From CAZXPA01 sp964642485 (GTDB lineage Bacteria; Patescibacteriota; Patescibacteriia; UBA2591; UBA6264), in contig CAZXPA010000015.1 in NCBI GenBank assembly GCA_964642485.1, forward strand, positions 1-13,873: 13,873 nucleotides of DNA, written 5' to 3'. The translations under genes and the position numbers were made by a program. Under the pieces are notes generated by a model that worked only from the letters and a program-made list of their open reading frames with translations, was not told the origin of the DNA and did not search any database. Numbering within the stretch: the stretch's first letter is position 1; every line of letters begins with the position of its first letter. This document shows, piece by piece, positions 1 through 5,685 of this stretch.

Positions 1-58
1 TTTGCGCGCTTGCGCGAAAAGAAGGGGGTGCTCAAATTTATAGTAAAATTTTTATATT

Positions 59-1192
59 ATGAATAACCTAAAAATTTCAACAAATTTGGCAGAATTTGAT
101 TATCATCTCCCTAAAGAATTAATTGCCCAAAAACCTATTCGGCCTCGAGATCATTCGAGGCTGATGATTTTAAATAGAAAAAACCACTCAATCACTCACG
201 ACTATTTTTATAACCTGGGTAAATATTTAAAATCCAACGACGTTTTAGTTGCTAATGACTCAAAGGTTATCCCCGCCAGATTATTTGGTAAAAAACCAAC
301 CCCGCACCAGAGCAAGGTCGGTGCGGGGCAGGCTGGAGGAAAAACAGAAATCCTGCTTTTAAAACCGTTAAAAAACAACTGCTGGGAAATTGTTTTAAAA
401 GGAAGAGGTAAAAGGGGGATGGAAATTGAATTTACCCCCACACCAGAACGACGATGCATTTTAAAAAATGCGAAGCATTATCGCCGTTTGGTGTGGGGGT
501 TTAGTAAAAAATTATCTGGCATTTTAAAAGGCCAGCTGTCAGATCAAGTCTGGGAAATAGAATTTAATTTAAATAATAATACTTTTATTAAACAAATACA
601 TAAATTGGGCGTAGCGCCAACCCCACCATATATTAAACGGCTTTCCAATTTAAAAGAATATCAAACAATCTATGCCCAAACACCTGGTTCAGCTGCTGCG
701 CCAACAGCTGGATTTCATTTTACAAAAAAACTAATTAAAAAATTAAAAAAACAGGGAATTGAAATTGAATTCATTACCCTACATGTTGGTTTAGGCACTT
801 TTCAACCAGTAAGAACAGAAAATATTGAAGAACATCAAATACATGCTGAATGGGGAGAAATAACAAGACAAATTGCGGAAAAATTAAATCAGGCCAAAAA
901 GAATAAACAAAAAATTATTGCTGTAGGGACAACAGCAACGAGAGTTTTAGAAGCATTTACTTTTGAAAGTAAATTAAAACCTGGGTCAAGATGGCTAAAT
1001 CTTTTCATTTATCCAGGTTATAAATTTAAATTTGTTGATAAATTAATTACTAATTTTCATTTACCTAAATCAAGTCTTTTAATGCTTATCTGTGCTTTTG
1101 CCAATCGTGATTTTATCTTTCAGGCTTATCAACAAGCCATAGAGAAAAAATACCGGTTTTATTCTTTTGGTGATGCCCTGTTGATTATTTAA
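59..1192 (+). CDS. queA: S-adenosylmethionine:tRNA ribosyltransferase-isomerase QueA
   Basis: QueA moves the ribosyl part of S-adenosylmethionine onto 7-aminomethyl-7-deazaguanine in tRNA, making epoxyqueuosine at the wobble base. Family signatures are clear: LPKELIAQKP near the N-terminus, ANDSKVIPARLFG at 65-77, PTPPYIKR at 187-194, APTAGFHF at 214-221, TLHVGLGTFQPV at 240-251, AVGTTATRVLE at 288-298, NFHLPKSSLLML at 332-343 and YRFYSFGDA at 365-373. It ends shortly after that last motif. Compared with remembered E. coli QueA it has two extra segments, about 12 residues near 80-92 and about 22 residues near 126-148. Each coincides with a DNA palindrome (separate entries), and the flanking conserved blocks stay in frame. 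The ATG has no Shine-Dalgarno sequence. No other queuosine gene is in view. Confidence 0.97.
   Translation: MNNLKISTNLAEFDYHLPKELIAQKPIRPRDHSRLMILNRKNHSITHDYFYNLGKYLKSNDVLVANDSKVIPARLFGKKPTPHQSKVGAGQAGGKTEILLLKPLKNNCWEIVLKGRGKRGMEIEFTPTPERRCILKNAKHYRRLVWGFSKKLSGILKGQLSDQVWEIEFNLNNNTFIKQIHKLGVAPTPPYIKRLSNLKEYQTIYAQTPGSAAAPTAGFHFTKKLIKKLKKQGIEIEFITLHVGLGTFQPVRTENIEEHQIHAEWGEITRQIAEKLNQAKKNKQKIIAVGTTATRVLEAFTFESKLKPGSRWLNLFIYPGYKFKFVDKLITNFHLPKSSLLMLICAFANRDFIFQAYQQAIEKKYRFYSFGDALLII
300..328. repeat. Palindromic insert 1 inside queA
   Basis: A perfect 9-bp inverted repeat, ccccgcacc (300-308) and ggtgcgggg (320-328), encloses an 11-nt loop. It is far more GC-rich than the gene around it. It encodes about residues 81-90, where E. 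coli QueA goes directly from the RLFG block to a short GGK segment. It is immediately followed by caggctgg. This looks like a mobile palindromic repeat accepted in frame; the mechanism is inferred. Confidence 0.75.
434..500. repeat. Palindromic insert 2 inside queA (about 67 bp)
   Basis: Outer arms acccccacacca (434-445) and tggtgtgggggt (489-500) are perfect 12-bp inverted repeats. Inside them aacg (447-450) pairs with cgtt (485-488) and cgat (452-455) with atcg (480-483). A nested hairpin gcatttt/aaaatgc (456-462, 465-471) forms the tip. The unit encodes residues 126-148, a basic stretch including PERRCILKNAKH. Its length matches the extra residues relative to E. coli QueA. It shares a CACCAGA-R-C core with insert 1, suggesting one family. 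Confidence 0.75.
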
Positions 1193-1216
1193 ATAAAACC
1201 CCCTTAAAAGACAGGG

Positions 1217-1245
1217 GCGCTGGTCCTAATGACCAGCGCTTTTTT
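1217..1245 (+). terminator. Rho-independent terminator of queA
   Basis: A perfect 9-bp stem gcgctggtc/gaccagcgc with the five-base loop ctaat is followed by six T residues. It lies 25 bases after the queA stop, in the gap between queA and the convergent DUF218 gene. The opposite orientation has only a short, offset T run, so it probably works mainly for queA. Confidence 0.93.
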
Positions 1246-1255
1246 GGGTCTTTAA

Positions 1256-1819
1256 TTAACAATAACCCTTGATTTTTGAGATGATAAAGGCTAGGATATC
1301 CCAGATAAGAAAGGACCAAAAATAGTCTAACCTTCTTAAGGACCCGCCCCCATACCTCGATCGAGCTTTAATAACAGCAAACTCAATTCCACTGCCATGC
1401 CAACGTCTACCAAAAGTTGCTTTTACTCTTCGGGCATGCCACTGTTGAGCAACGACAATTGCTGATTTCCATCCGTGCTTTTGTAGAATCCACCGGCAGA
1501 CATCTGCGTTCTGATAAGTCCGGTAACTTTTAATATCTAGAGAAAGCTGCATAGGAGGAACTTTGTCAGCAATAATATTAGCCATTACTTCCGCTTCAGT
1601 TGGGCCACCGGCAGAATAACCCCCTGATAAAAGGATATTCCTGGCTCGAGCTTGCTGAAACATCTCCAGGGCTCTCCAGGCAACTGCCGCAGAATAAGGG
1701 CTGGCCTCCATTCCATCCTTAGAAATATCTATTCCTGCACCAATAACCACATCGGCTTTCTCTGGCAAAGGGTCATCTGGTTTTTCTAATAATCGTTCCA
1801 AGCGGCTCCAAAAATTCAT
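1256..1819 (-). CDS. DUF218 / YdcF-like family protein
   Basis: The protein resembles the DUF218 (YdcF/ElyC/SanA) family, a Rossmann-like fold whose biochemical role is mostly unknown; some members act in envelope metabolism. Visible family features are the first strand DVVIGAGI (23-30), LLSGG (63-67) followed by GGPTEAEVMANII (71-83), a T-x-x-NA element at 101-105, and VVAQQWHARRVKATF (122-136), which matches the late motif with its histidine and arginine. There is no N-terminal signal or anchor. The C-terminus (165-180) is aromatic and hydrophobic and may touch the membrane. The start is secure, with a strong GAGGAGG seven bases before the ATG and a good promoter upstream. GC is about 45% by hand count against about 33% around it, and its Shine-Dalgarno is the only well-placed strong one here, so acquisition by transfer is plausible. 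Confidence 0.85.
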   Translation of the reverse strand: MNFWSRLERLLEKPDDPLPEKADVVIGAGIDISKDGMEASPYSAAVAWRALEMFQQARARNILLSGGYSAGGPTEAEVMANIIADKVPPMQLSLDIKSYRTYQNADVCRWILQKHGWKSAIVVAQQWHARRVKATFGRRWHGSGIEFAVIKARSRYGGGSLRRLDYFWSFLIWDILAFIISKIKGYC

Positions 1820-1872
1820 TTTAGCCTCCTCTTTGTCTTTGGGTTAAAACTATATTGTCTTCTTTATTACTA

Positions 1873-1901
1873 ACACTATCACATTTTTTTGCTTTTGTCA
1901 A
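1873..1901 (-). promoter_or_regulatory. sigma70-type promoter of the DUF218 gene
   Basis: On the minus strand there is TTGACA (1896-1901), a 17-bp spacer and TAGTGT (1873-1878), the latter preceded by TGA as an extended -10. The predicted start near 1866 gives a leader of about 47 nt to the ATG. It is back to back with the tRNA-Cys promoter; the two -35 boxes are 10 bp apart. Confidence 0.75.
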
Positions 1902-1911
1902 GATTTTGTAC

Positions 1912-1939
1912 TTGACGATTCTTAATTTTTTGCTAAACT
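1912..1939 (+). promoter_or_regulatory. Extended -10 promoter upstream of tRNA-Cys
   Basis: TTGACG (1912-1917), a 16-bp spacer and TAAACT (1934-1939) preceded by TGC make an extended -10 promoter. Transcription would begin near 1946, giving a 5' leader of about 65 nt before the tRNA. A second copy of the -10 block lies immediately before the tRNA (see the repeat entry). Confidence 0.75.
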
Positions 1940-2004
1940 TTAAGAACCTGCGTTTGCAGAACCTTGAAGTTTAAAATGTAGGTTATTTTTTTGCTAAACT
2001 TTAA
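1926..2004 (+). repeat. Direct repeat duplicating the tRNA promoter -10 block
   Basis: The 18-mer ttttttgctaaactttaa occurs at 1926-1943 and again at 1987-2004. Each copy contains the extended -10 TGCTAAACT, and each is followed by a similar (g)aacc. The second copy has no good -35 at 16-18 bp. The second -10 (1995-2000) would start transcription only about four bases before the tRNA. The segment between the copies also contains imperfect inverted arms around a TGC-GTTT-GCA mini-hairpin (1949-1958). Confidence 0.7.
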
Positions 2005-2010
2005 AACCGT

Positions 2011-2084
2011 GGCCAGGTAGCCAAGTGGTTTAAGGCATCGGTCTGCAAAACCGATATACACGGGTTCGATTCCCGTCCTGGCCT
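2011..2084 (+). tRNA. tRNA-Cys (GCA)
   Basis: The cloverleaf folds fully. The acceptor stem is ggccagg (2011-2017) with cctggcc (2077-2083), with discriminator U at 2084, the base typical of cysteine tRNA. The D stem is gcc/ggc (2020-2022, 2034-2036). The anticodon stem is tcggt/accga with loop ctgcaaa, giving anticodon GCA at 2045-2047. The T stem is acggg/cccgt with loop ttcgatt. CCA is not encoded. A run of six T begins at the discriminator (2084-2089), so the acceptor-proximal stems plus this run may also end transcription. Confidence 0.97.
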
Positions 2085-2156
2085 TTTTTCATAATTCTCG
2101 AAATTTTCAAATCATGGATGCAAAAAATTTCATTACACTCGTAAATTTCAACAATT

Positions 2157-3086
2157 ATGGCAAAAAAATCAAAACTTGTTATTATTGATGCCCCAGCTGT
2201 ACTTCATCGGGCCTGGCATGCTTTACCAAAATTAACTGACCCCAAAGGCCGAATAATTAATGCTGTTTATGGCTTTACTTCCCTTTTATTAAAACTAATT
2301 CGAGAACAAAGCCCTGATTATTTGGCTGTTACTTTTGACACTAAAGCTCCCACTTTTAGACATAAGAAGTATAAGGAATATAAGGCAACCCGAGTCCCCC
2401 AACCTCAAGAGTTTTATGACCAAATCCCAATTACAAAAAGAATTATTCAATCTTTTGATGTCCCGGTTTTTACTAAAGACGGCTTTGAAGCCGATGACTT
2501 AATTGGAACAATTGTTCATTATCAAAAATATAAGGTTCCTAATCTTGAATCTTTAATTGTTACTGGTGATTTAGACTTGTGCCAATTAGTTGATCAGCAA
2601 ACCTCGGTCTATTTCCTCAGGCAGGGAATATCTCAGGTTAAAACCTATGACCAACAAGCTGTTACTCAGCGCTTTGATTTACCCCCTAAACAATTAATTG
2701 CCTTTAAAGCTTTGTGCGGTGATCCTTCAGATAATATTAAAGGAGTTGAAGGCGTTGGTCCTAAAACTGCTCTTGATTTAATTAAAAAATTCAAAAATCT
2801 AGAAAGTCTTTATAAACATTTGGAAAAGTGCTTGAATAAAAAAGAGGGCTGTTTAATTAAACAATCCTTAGCTGAACTTTTAATGAAAAACAAAAAAACC
2901 GTTTTTTTAGATAAAGAGCTAGTGACAATTAAACAAAACGTTCCTGATCTGAATTTAAAACAACTAAAACCTTTGAAAAATTTTAATCAGGAAAAAATTG
3001 CCAAAATGTTTAAAGAATTAGGTTTTAAAAGCTTAATTAAAAGATTAGAAAAAAGTGGCTTAGGCCAACAAAGTCAACTTTTCTAA
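2157..3086 (+). CDS. Stand-alone 5'-3' exonuclease (PolA N-terminal / FEN family)
   Basis: This is the flap/5'-nuclease domain that in many bacteria is fused to DNA polymerase I. Here it ends after about 309 residues with no 3'-5' exonuclease or polymerase domain. Such enzymes remove RNA primers and 5' flaps during lagging-strand synthesis and repair. All expected metal-binding acidic positions are visible: D11; D61 in VTFDTKAPTFRH; E111, D113 and D114 in GFEADDLIGT; D138 and D140 in VTGDLDLCQLV; D189 and D192 in GDPSDNIKGV. The helix-three-turn-helix follows as GVGPKTALDLI (199-209). The basic YKATR (75-79) sits at the expected helical arch. The usual TGDKD is TGDLD here. There is no Shine-Dalgarno sequence. 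holA follows after 18 bases, so the pair is probably cotranscribed, perhaps by read-through from tRNA-Cys, since I see no clear promoter in 2090-2156. Confidence 0.93.
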   Translation: MAKKSKLVIIDAPAVLHRAWHALPKLTDPKGRIINAVYGFTSLLLKLIREQSPDYLAVTFDTKAPTFRHKKYKEYKATRVPQPQEFYDQIPITKRIIQSFDVPVFTKDGFEADDLIGTIVHYQKYKVPNLESLIVTGDLDLCQLVDQQTSVYFLRQGISQVKTYDQQAVTQRFDLPPKQLIAFKALCGDPSDNIKGVEGVGPKTALDLIKKFKNLESLYKHLEKCLNKKEGCLIKQSLAELLMKNKKTVFLDKELVTIKQNVPDLNLKQLKPLKNFNQEKIAKMFKELGFKSLIKRLEKSGLGQQSQLF

Positions 3087-3104
3087 GCTTATAGTTTAAA
3101 ATTT

Positions 3105-4142
3105 ATGGTTATATTTCTCTTTGGTCCAGATACTTATCGTTCAAGACAAAGGCTGTCAGACATCAAACAAGAATTTATCCGCAGAAAAGACAAAAAAGGC
3201 CTAAATATTTCAGTAGTTCAGGCAACTGATTTAACTGTTGATGAATTGCGTAAAGCTGTTTTAAGCAGTAGTCTTTTTTCTGAGAAAAGATTAATTATTA
3301 TTGAAGAACTCTTGTCAGGAGATATCAGAAACCGAAACTCAAAAGAATTTGAATCTTTGCTTCAAGAAATAACAAAGATTCTCAAAAAAACTCGTCGGCA
3401 GGCAGGCCTGCCTGGCCGGCAGGCAGGCAACATCCTTGTCTTCTGGGGCCAGGAAATCAAAGAAAAAGAATTAACCCCTCCCCAACATCGCCTATATCAA
3501 CTCTTAAAAAAAGAAAAATATTCTGAAGAATTTAAACTTTTAAAACCAGCTGAACTAAAAAAATGGATAAAAAAACAAGTATCTCAAGAGGGCGTTCAAA
3601 TTGAAGATCCGGCTATTAATCTGTTAATTGATATCTACGGAAATAATCTCTGGTTTATTAAAAATGAATTAGATAAATTAATCGCCTGGCAATTTGAACC
3701 TCAAACTAAACAAAAAAAGCCTTTAATTATTCGCTTAGATGATATAAAAAACATTATCTTGCCTAAGACTGAACAAAATATCTGGCGATTAGTAGATGCT
3801 TTGGGACAAAAAAATAAAATCCAGGCCTTAAAAGTTTTATCTGATCAGTTTAAAAACGAGGCTGATGTTTCTAAAATTATTTCCCTTCTTGCCCATCAAT
3901 ACCGAACCATTCTTAGAATTAAATCTTACCTTAAAATAAACCAGGTGTCTAACCATTACCAATTAGCTAAAAAACTTTCTCTCCATCCTTATGTCTGCCA
4001 AAAAGGCTTGGCCCAGGGAGAAAACTATACCTTAGAAGAATTAAAAAAAATCTATCAACAATTACTAGAGATAGATCTTTTAAGAAAATCCCGCCCAGTT
4101 AATCCTGAAGCTTTGTTAGACTTATTAATTGTGAAATCCTAA
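3105..4142 (+). CDS. holA: DNA polymerase III delta subunit HolA
   Basis: HolA is the clamp-loader subunit that opens the beta sliding clamp. It begins with the family-typical VIFLFGPDTYRSRQRL, then the loader core with LFSEKRLIIIEELL (57-70), a middle segment with NNLWFIKNELDKLIAW, and the C-terminal collar domain with EQNIWRLVDALGQ, ALKVLSDQ, ISLLAHQYRTILRIK and a final DLLRKSRPVNPEALLDLLI. At 345 residues it is close to normal length. Residues 97-108 (RRQAGLPGRQAG) are encoded by a GC-rich palindrome and look like an in-frame insertion in a loop just before the NILVFW strand. The gene directly follows the exonuclease, grouping two replication functions. Its stop codon abuts the convergent rpsT stop with no base between, so the two transcripts must overlap or end inside each other. 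Confidence 0.92.
   Translation: MVIFLFGPDTYRSRQRLSDIKQEFIRRKDKKGLNISVVQATDLTVDELRKAVLSSSLFSEKRLIIIEELLSGDIRNRNSKEFESLLQEITKILKKTRRQAGLPGRQAGNILVFWGQEIKEKELTPPQHRLYQLLKKEKYSEEFKLLKPAELKKWIKKQVSQEGVQIEDPAINLLIDIYGNNLWFIKNELDKLIAWQFEPQTKQKKPLIIRLDDIKNIILPKTEQNIWRLVDALGQKNKIQALKVLSDQFKNEADVSKIISLLAHQYRTILRIKSYLKINQVSNHYQLAKKLSLHPYVCQKGLAQGENYTLEELKKIYQQLLEIDLLRKSRPVNPEALLDLLIVKS
3396..3428. repeat. GGCAGGCAGGCCTGCC palindromic insert in holA
   Basis: The core aggcaggcctgcct (3400-3413) is a perfect 14-bp palindrome, followed by ggccggcaggcaggc, so the element is nearly all G and C in an AT-rich gene. It is read in frame as RQAGLPGRQAG. I recall very similar peptide inserts in other CPR proteins, which would make this a dispersed repeat family. 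That memory should be checked by search. Confidence 0.8.
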
Positions 4143-4409
4143 TTATTTTGATAAAGTCTTTAATTTTTTGTTCAAACGCGATTTCCCTCGAGCTACAGTA
4201 TTTTTTTTCAAAATTCCTTTTTGAGCTGCCTTATCAAGAGCTTTTTGTAGTTTTAAATAAAAATCAGTGGCCTTTTTTTTGTTTTTTCCAGCCACAGCTT
4301 TTAAAAACTGACGTCTTAGCCAGTTGATATTTGCTTTAACTTCTTTATTACGCAAAGTACGTTTTTTTGTCTGACGCAAGGCTTTAGCTGCTGATTTTTT
4401 AATTGGCAT
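4143..4409 (-). CDS. rpsT: 30S ribosomal protein S20
   Basis: This small basic protein binds 16S rRNA early in 30S assembly. The 88 residues match the family along their length: KKSAAKALRQTKKRTLRNKEV at the start, a lysine-rich helix through the middle, then LDKAAQKGILKKNTVARGKSR before the end. It is the last gene of a minus-strand operon with two small genes upstream, the nearer one ending 8 bases before this ATG. No Shine-Dalgarno sequence precedes the ATG. Expression is probably driven by the promoter at 5050-5078. Confidence 0.96.
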   Translation of the reverse strand: MPIKKSAAKALRQTKKRTLRNKEVKANINWLRRQFLKAVAGKNKKKATDFYLKLQKALDKAAQKGILKKNTVARGKSRLNKKLKTLSK

Positions 4410-4417
4410 ATCTACAA

Positions 4418-4693
4418 TTATAAAAGGCCTTTTTCTTCTTTTTTTAACATTTCTTCTTCTTGAGCAATCAATTTATCCCACTTATCCCGACCATCAATCA
4501 AAACACTTATCCTGGCCTTAAAGTCTTCATTAAATTCTTTAACTAATTTTGGCCTTCTTTCAAAAATCTGACAAATTTCTTTTAAAGCTTCCTCTGGTAA
4601 AATTGGTAAAAAAATAAGTAAGTCATTCTGATCAGTTGGAGAGATTGAAGAAGAGGTGATAACTTCTCGTAATTTGTCTAAGGTCTTAGACAT
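4418..4693 (-). CDS. Unrecognised small helical protein upstream of rpsT
   Basis: A 91-residue acidic, mostly helical protein that I cannot assign to a named family. It has a central hydrophobic segment DLLIFLPILPEEALKEIC, a basic/acidic middle (FERRPKLVKEFNEDFKAR) and a charged C-terminus ending QEEEMLKKEEKGLL. The pattern resembles small conserved proteins of unknown role I recall from CPR genomes, but I will not give a function. It has no signal peptide or true membrane segment; the leucine-rich part contains prolines and charges. It sits 8 bases before rpsT and 50 bases after the next small gene, in one apparent operon. The ATG is the first in frame after the intercistronic hairpins, and no clear Shine-Dalgarno sequence precedes it. 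Confidence 0.75.
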   Translation of the reverse strand: MSKTLDKLREVITSSSISPTDQNDLLIFLPILPEEALKEICQIFERRPKLVKEFNEDFKARISVLIDGRDKWDKLIAQEEEMLKKEEKGLL

Positions 4694-4694
4694 T

Positions 4695-4735
4695 AGTCTT
4701 TCAGCTACAGACTCTTTTGGGGGACATAAAGTCCC
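4695..4735 (-). promoter_or_regulatory. Two small hairpins between the two genes upstream of rpsT
   Basis: In the minus-strand transcript, GGGAC/GTCCC (4731-4735 with 4721-4725, loop TTTAT) is followed by AGTCT/AGACT (4709-4713 with 4695-4699), the latter ending two bases before the next ATG. Neither is followed by a T run, so they are not terminators. They could tune translation or mRNA processing within the operon. Five-base stems are short and could be chance. Confidence 0.35.
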
Positions 4736-4743
4736 TCTGGTCT

Positions 4744-5007
4744 TTACTTAGAGCCTTCTTGTTTTGAAATCTTTTGGGGATCTTCTATTACCCGACGTGT
4801 TATCTCTCGATTGCGAAAAATTAATTTTCTCAGATCAGAATCAGGATGAGATGCTAAGATCTTTTGACTACGTTGATCATTTTCAGCAAAAATTTGTCTT
4901 TCTTGAGGATTTTCCTTTTTAACAACAGCTTTTTCTTTTACTAAATTTAAATCTATCCCCTCTTCTCTTCTTTTTAATTGTTCTCTAGAAAATACTTCAA
5001 ATGGCAT
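4744..5007 (-). CDS. Unrecognised small charged protein, first gene of the rpsT operon
   Basis: I do not recognise this protein. The open frame extends upstream to an ATG at 5070, but that start lies inside the promoter (the -10 is at 5050-5055), so I place the start at the ATG at 5005-5007. This gives 87 residues beginning MPFEVFSREQLKRREEG. The sequence is very rich in Glu, Lys, Arg and Gln with few hydrophobic residues, so it is probably helical or partly disordered and cytosolic. A GGAGGGG lies in the leader (5022-5028) but about 14 bases from the ATG, too far to be ideal. It heads a likely three-gene operon with the 91-residue protein and rpsT. A tiny regulator or ribosome-linked factor is possible, but only by association. 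Confidence 0.65.
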   Translation of the reverse strand: MPFEVFSREQLKRREEGIDLNLVKEKAVVKKENPQERQIFAENDQRSQKILASHPDSDLRKLIFRNREITRRVIEDPQKISKQEGSK

Positions 5008-5049
5008 AATATTTTTACCAATCCCCTCCGATAAATTATTTATTAGTAC

Positions 5050-5078
5050 ATTATACACAATTTCAGTCAACTTGTCAA
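5050..5078 (-). promoter_or_regulatory. Consensus sigma70-type promoter of the rpsT operon
   Basis: The minus strand reads TTGACA (5073-5078), 17 bp, then TATAAT (5050-5055), a perfect match to both consensus boxes and spacing. The start would be near 5043, about 36 nt before the chosen ATG. It overlaps the ruvA promoter. Confidence 0.9.
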
Positions 5079-5100
5079 GGTGTGTATAACCTGATAAAAT
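5072..5100 (+). promoter_or_regulatory. Promoter of ruvA, overlapping the divergent promoter
   Basis: TTGTCA (5072-5077), a 17-bp spacer and TAAAAT (5095-5100) fit a sigma70-type promoter. The predicted start near 5107 leaves only about five bases before the ruvA ATG at 5112. The -35 box lies on the same CTTGTCAAG palindrome (5071-5079) as the opposite promoter. Confidence 0.65.
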
Positions 5101-5111
5101 TAAGATAGACT

Positions 5112-5681
5112 ATGATTTACTCTGTTAAAGGAAAAATTGGTCATCAAGGTAGTAATTTTATTGTCATTGAAACAAATAGCTTATCTTATCAAGTATTTGT
5201 CACTGATTTTCTTTTAGAAAAGATTAAAGTTGGCCAAAGCATTAAACTCTTTACTTATTTAGATGTTAGAGAAAATGCTATTGAGTTATATGGATTTGGA
5301 ACTCAGCCAGAATTAGAATACTTTAAGCGCTTAAGATCCATTTCTGGTATTGGCCCAAAATCAACTATGAATATTCTTTCCCTGGTTCGACTCAAAGATT
5401 TAGAAAAAGCCATTCTTGACGAAAGGATTGATATTTTAACTAAAGTTTCTGGAATTAGCAAAAGAATAGCTCAGAGAATTATTTTAGAACTTAAGGGGAA
5501 AATTAAAAAAACCGGAGAGAAAACATCAAACCAAGAAGATGATACACTGGTAATTGATGTTTTAATTAATATGGGCTATACTCCTTCCCAGGCTCGTCGG
5601 GCAGTTAAGAAAATCCCTTCGGAAATCTTAGGGGCGAAAAAAAGAATTAAACAAGCATTAAAAATATTATCCGGAAGATAA
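5112..5681 (+). CDS. ruvA: Holliday junction DNA helicase subunit RuvA
   Basis: RuvA binds four-way junctions as a tetramer and loads the RuvB motor during recombination and repair. The 189 residues show the N-terminal OB-fold (MIYSVKGKI through RENAIELYGF), two helix-hairpin-helix motifs (SGIGPKSTMNIL near 77-88 and VSGISKRIAQRIILELKGK near 113-131), an acidic linker, then the C-terminal RuvB-binding domain (VLINMGYTPSQARRAV). The second hairpin reads GISKR where GIGKK is usual. No ruvB or ruvC is in view. A promoter lies immediately upstream and the mRNA may have almost no leader. The gene ends four bases from convergent rplU with no obvious terminator hairpin. Confidence 0.95.
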   Translation: MIYSVKGKIGHQGSNFIVIETNSLSYQVFVTDFLLEKIKVGQSIKLFTYLDVRENAIELYGFGTQPELEYFKRLRSISGIGPKSTMNILSLVRLKDLEKAILDERIDILTKVSGISKRIAQRIILELKGKIKKTGEKTSNQEDDTLVIDVLINMGYTPSQARRAVKKIPSEILGAKKRIKQALKILSGR

Positions 5682-5685
5682 AAGA

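Noticed and set aside
5..16. cgcgc-tt-gcgcg palindrome at the left edge as a terminator of an upstream gene
   Set aside because: The two-base loop is too small for a hairpin with all pairs, and no T run follows; the gene to the left is out of view.
39..49. Promoter for queA (TATAGT or TAAAAT before the ATG)
   Set aside because: No acceptable -35 lies at 16-18 bp from either box; AT-rich sequence makes such boxes common.
208..459. Open frame on the minus strand inside queA
   Set aside because: It lies fully antisense to a well-conserved enzyme, has no family features, and is kept open partly by the palindromic inserts.
5008..5070. Upstream extension of the first rpsT-operon gene to the ATG at 5070
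   Set aside because: The extension would be encoded across the -10 and the predicted start of transcription, so it could not be in the mRNA.
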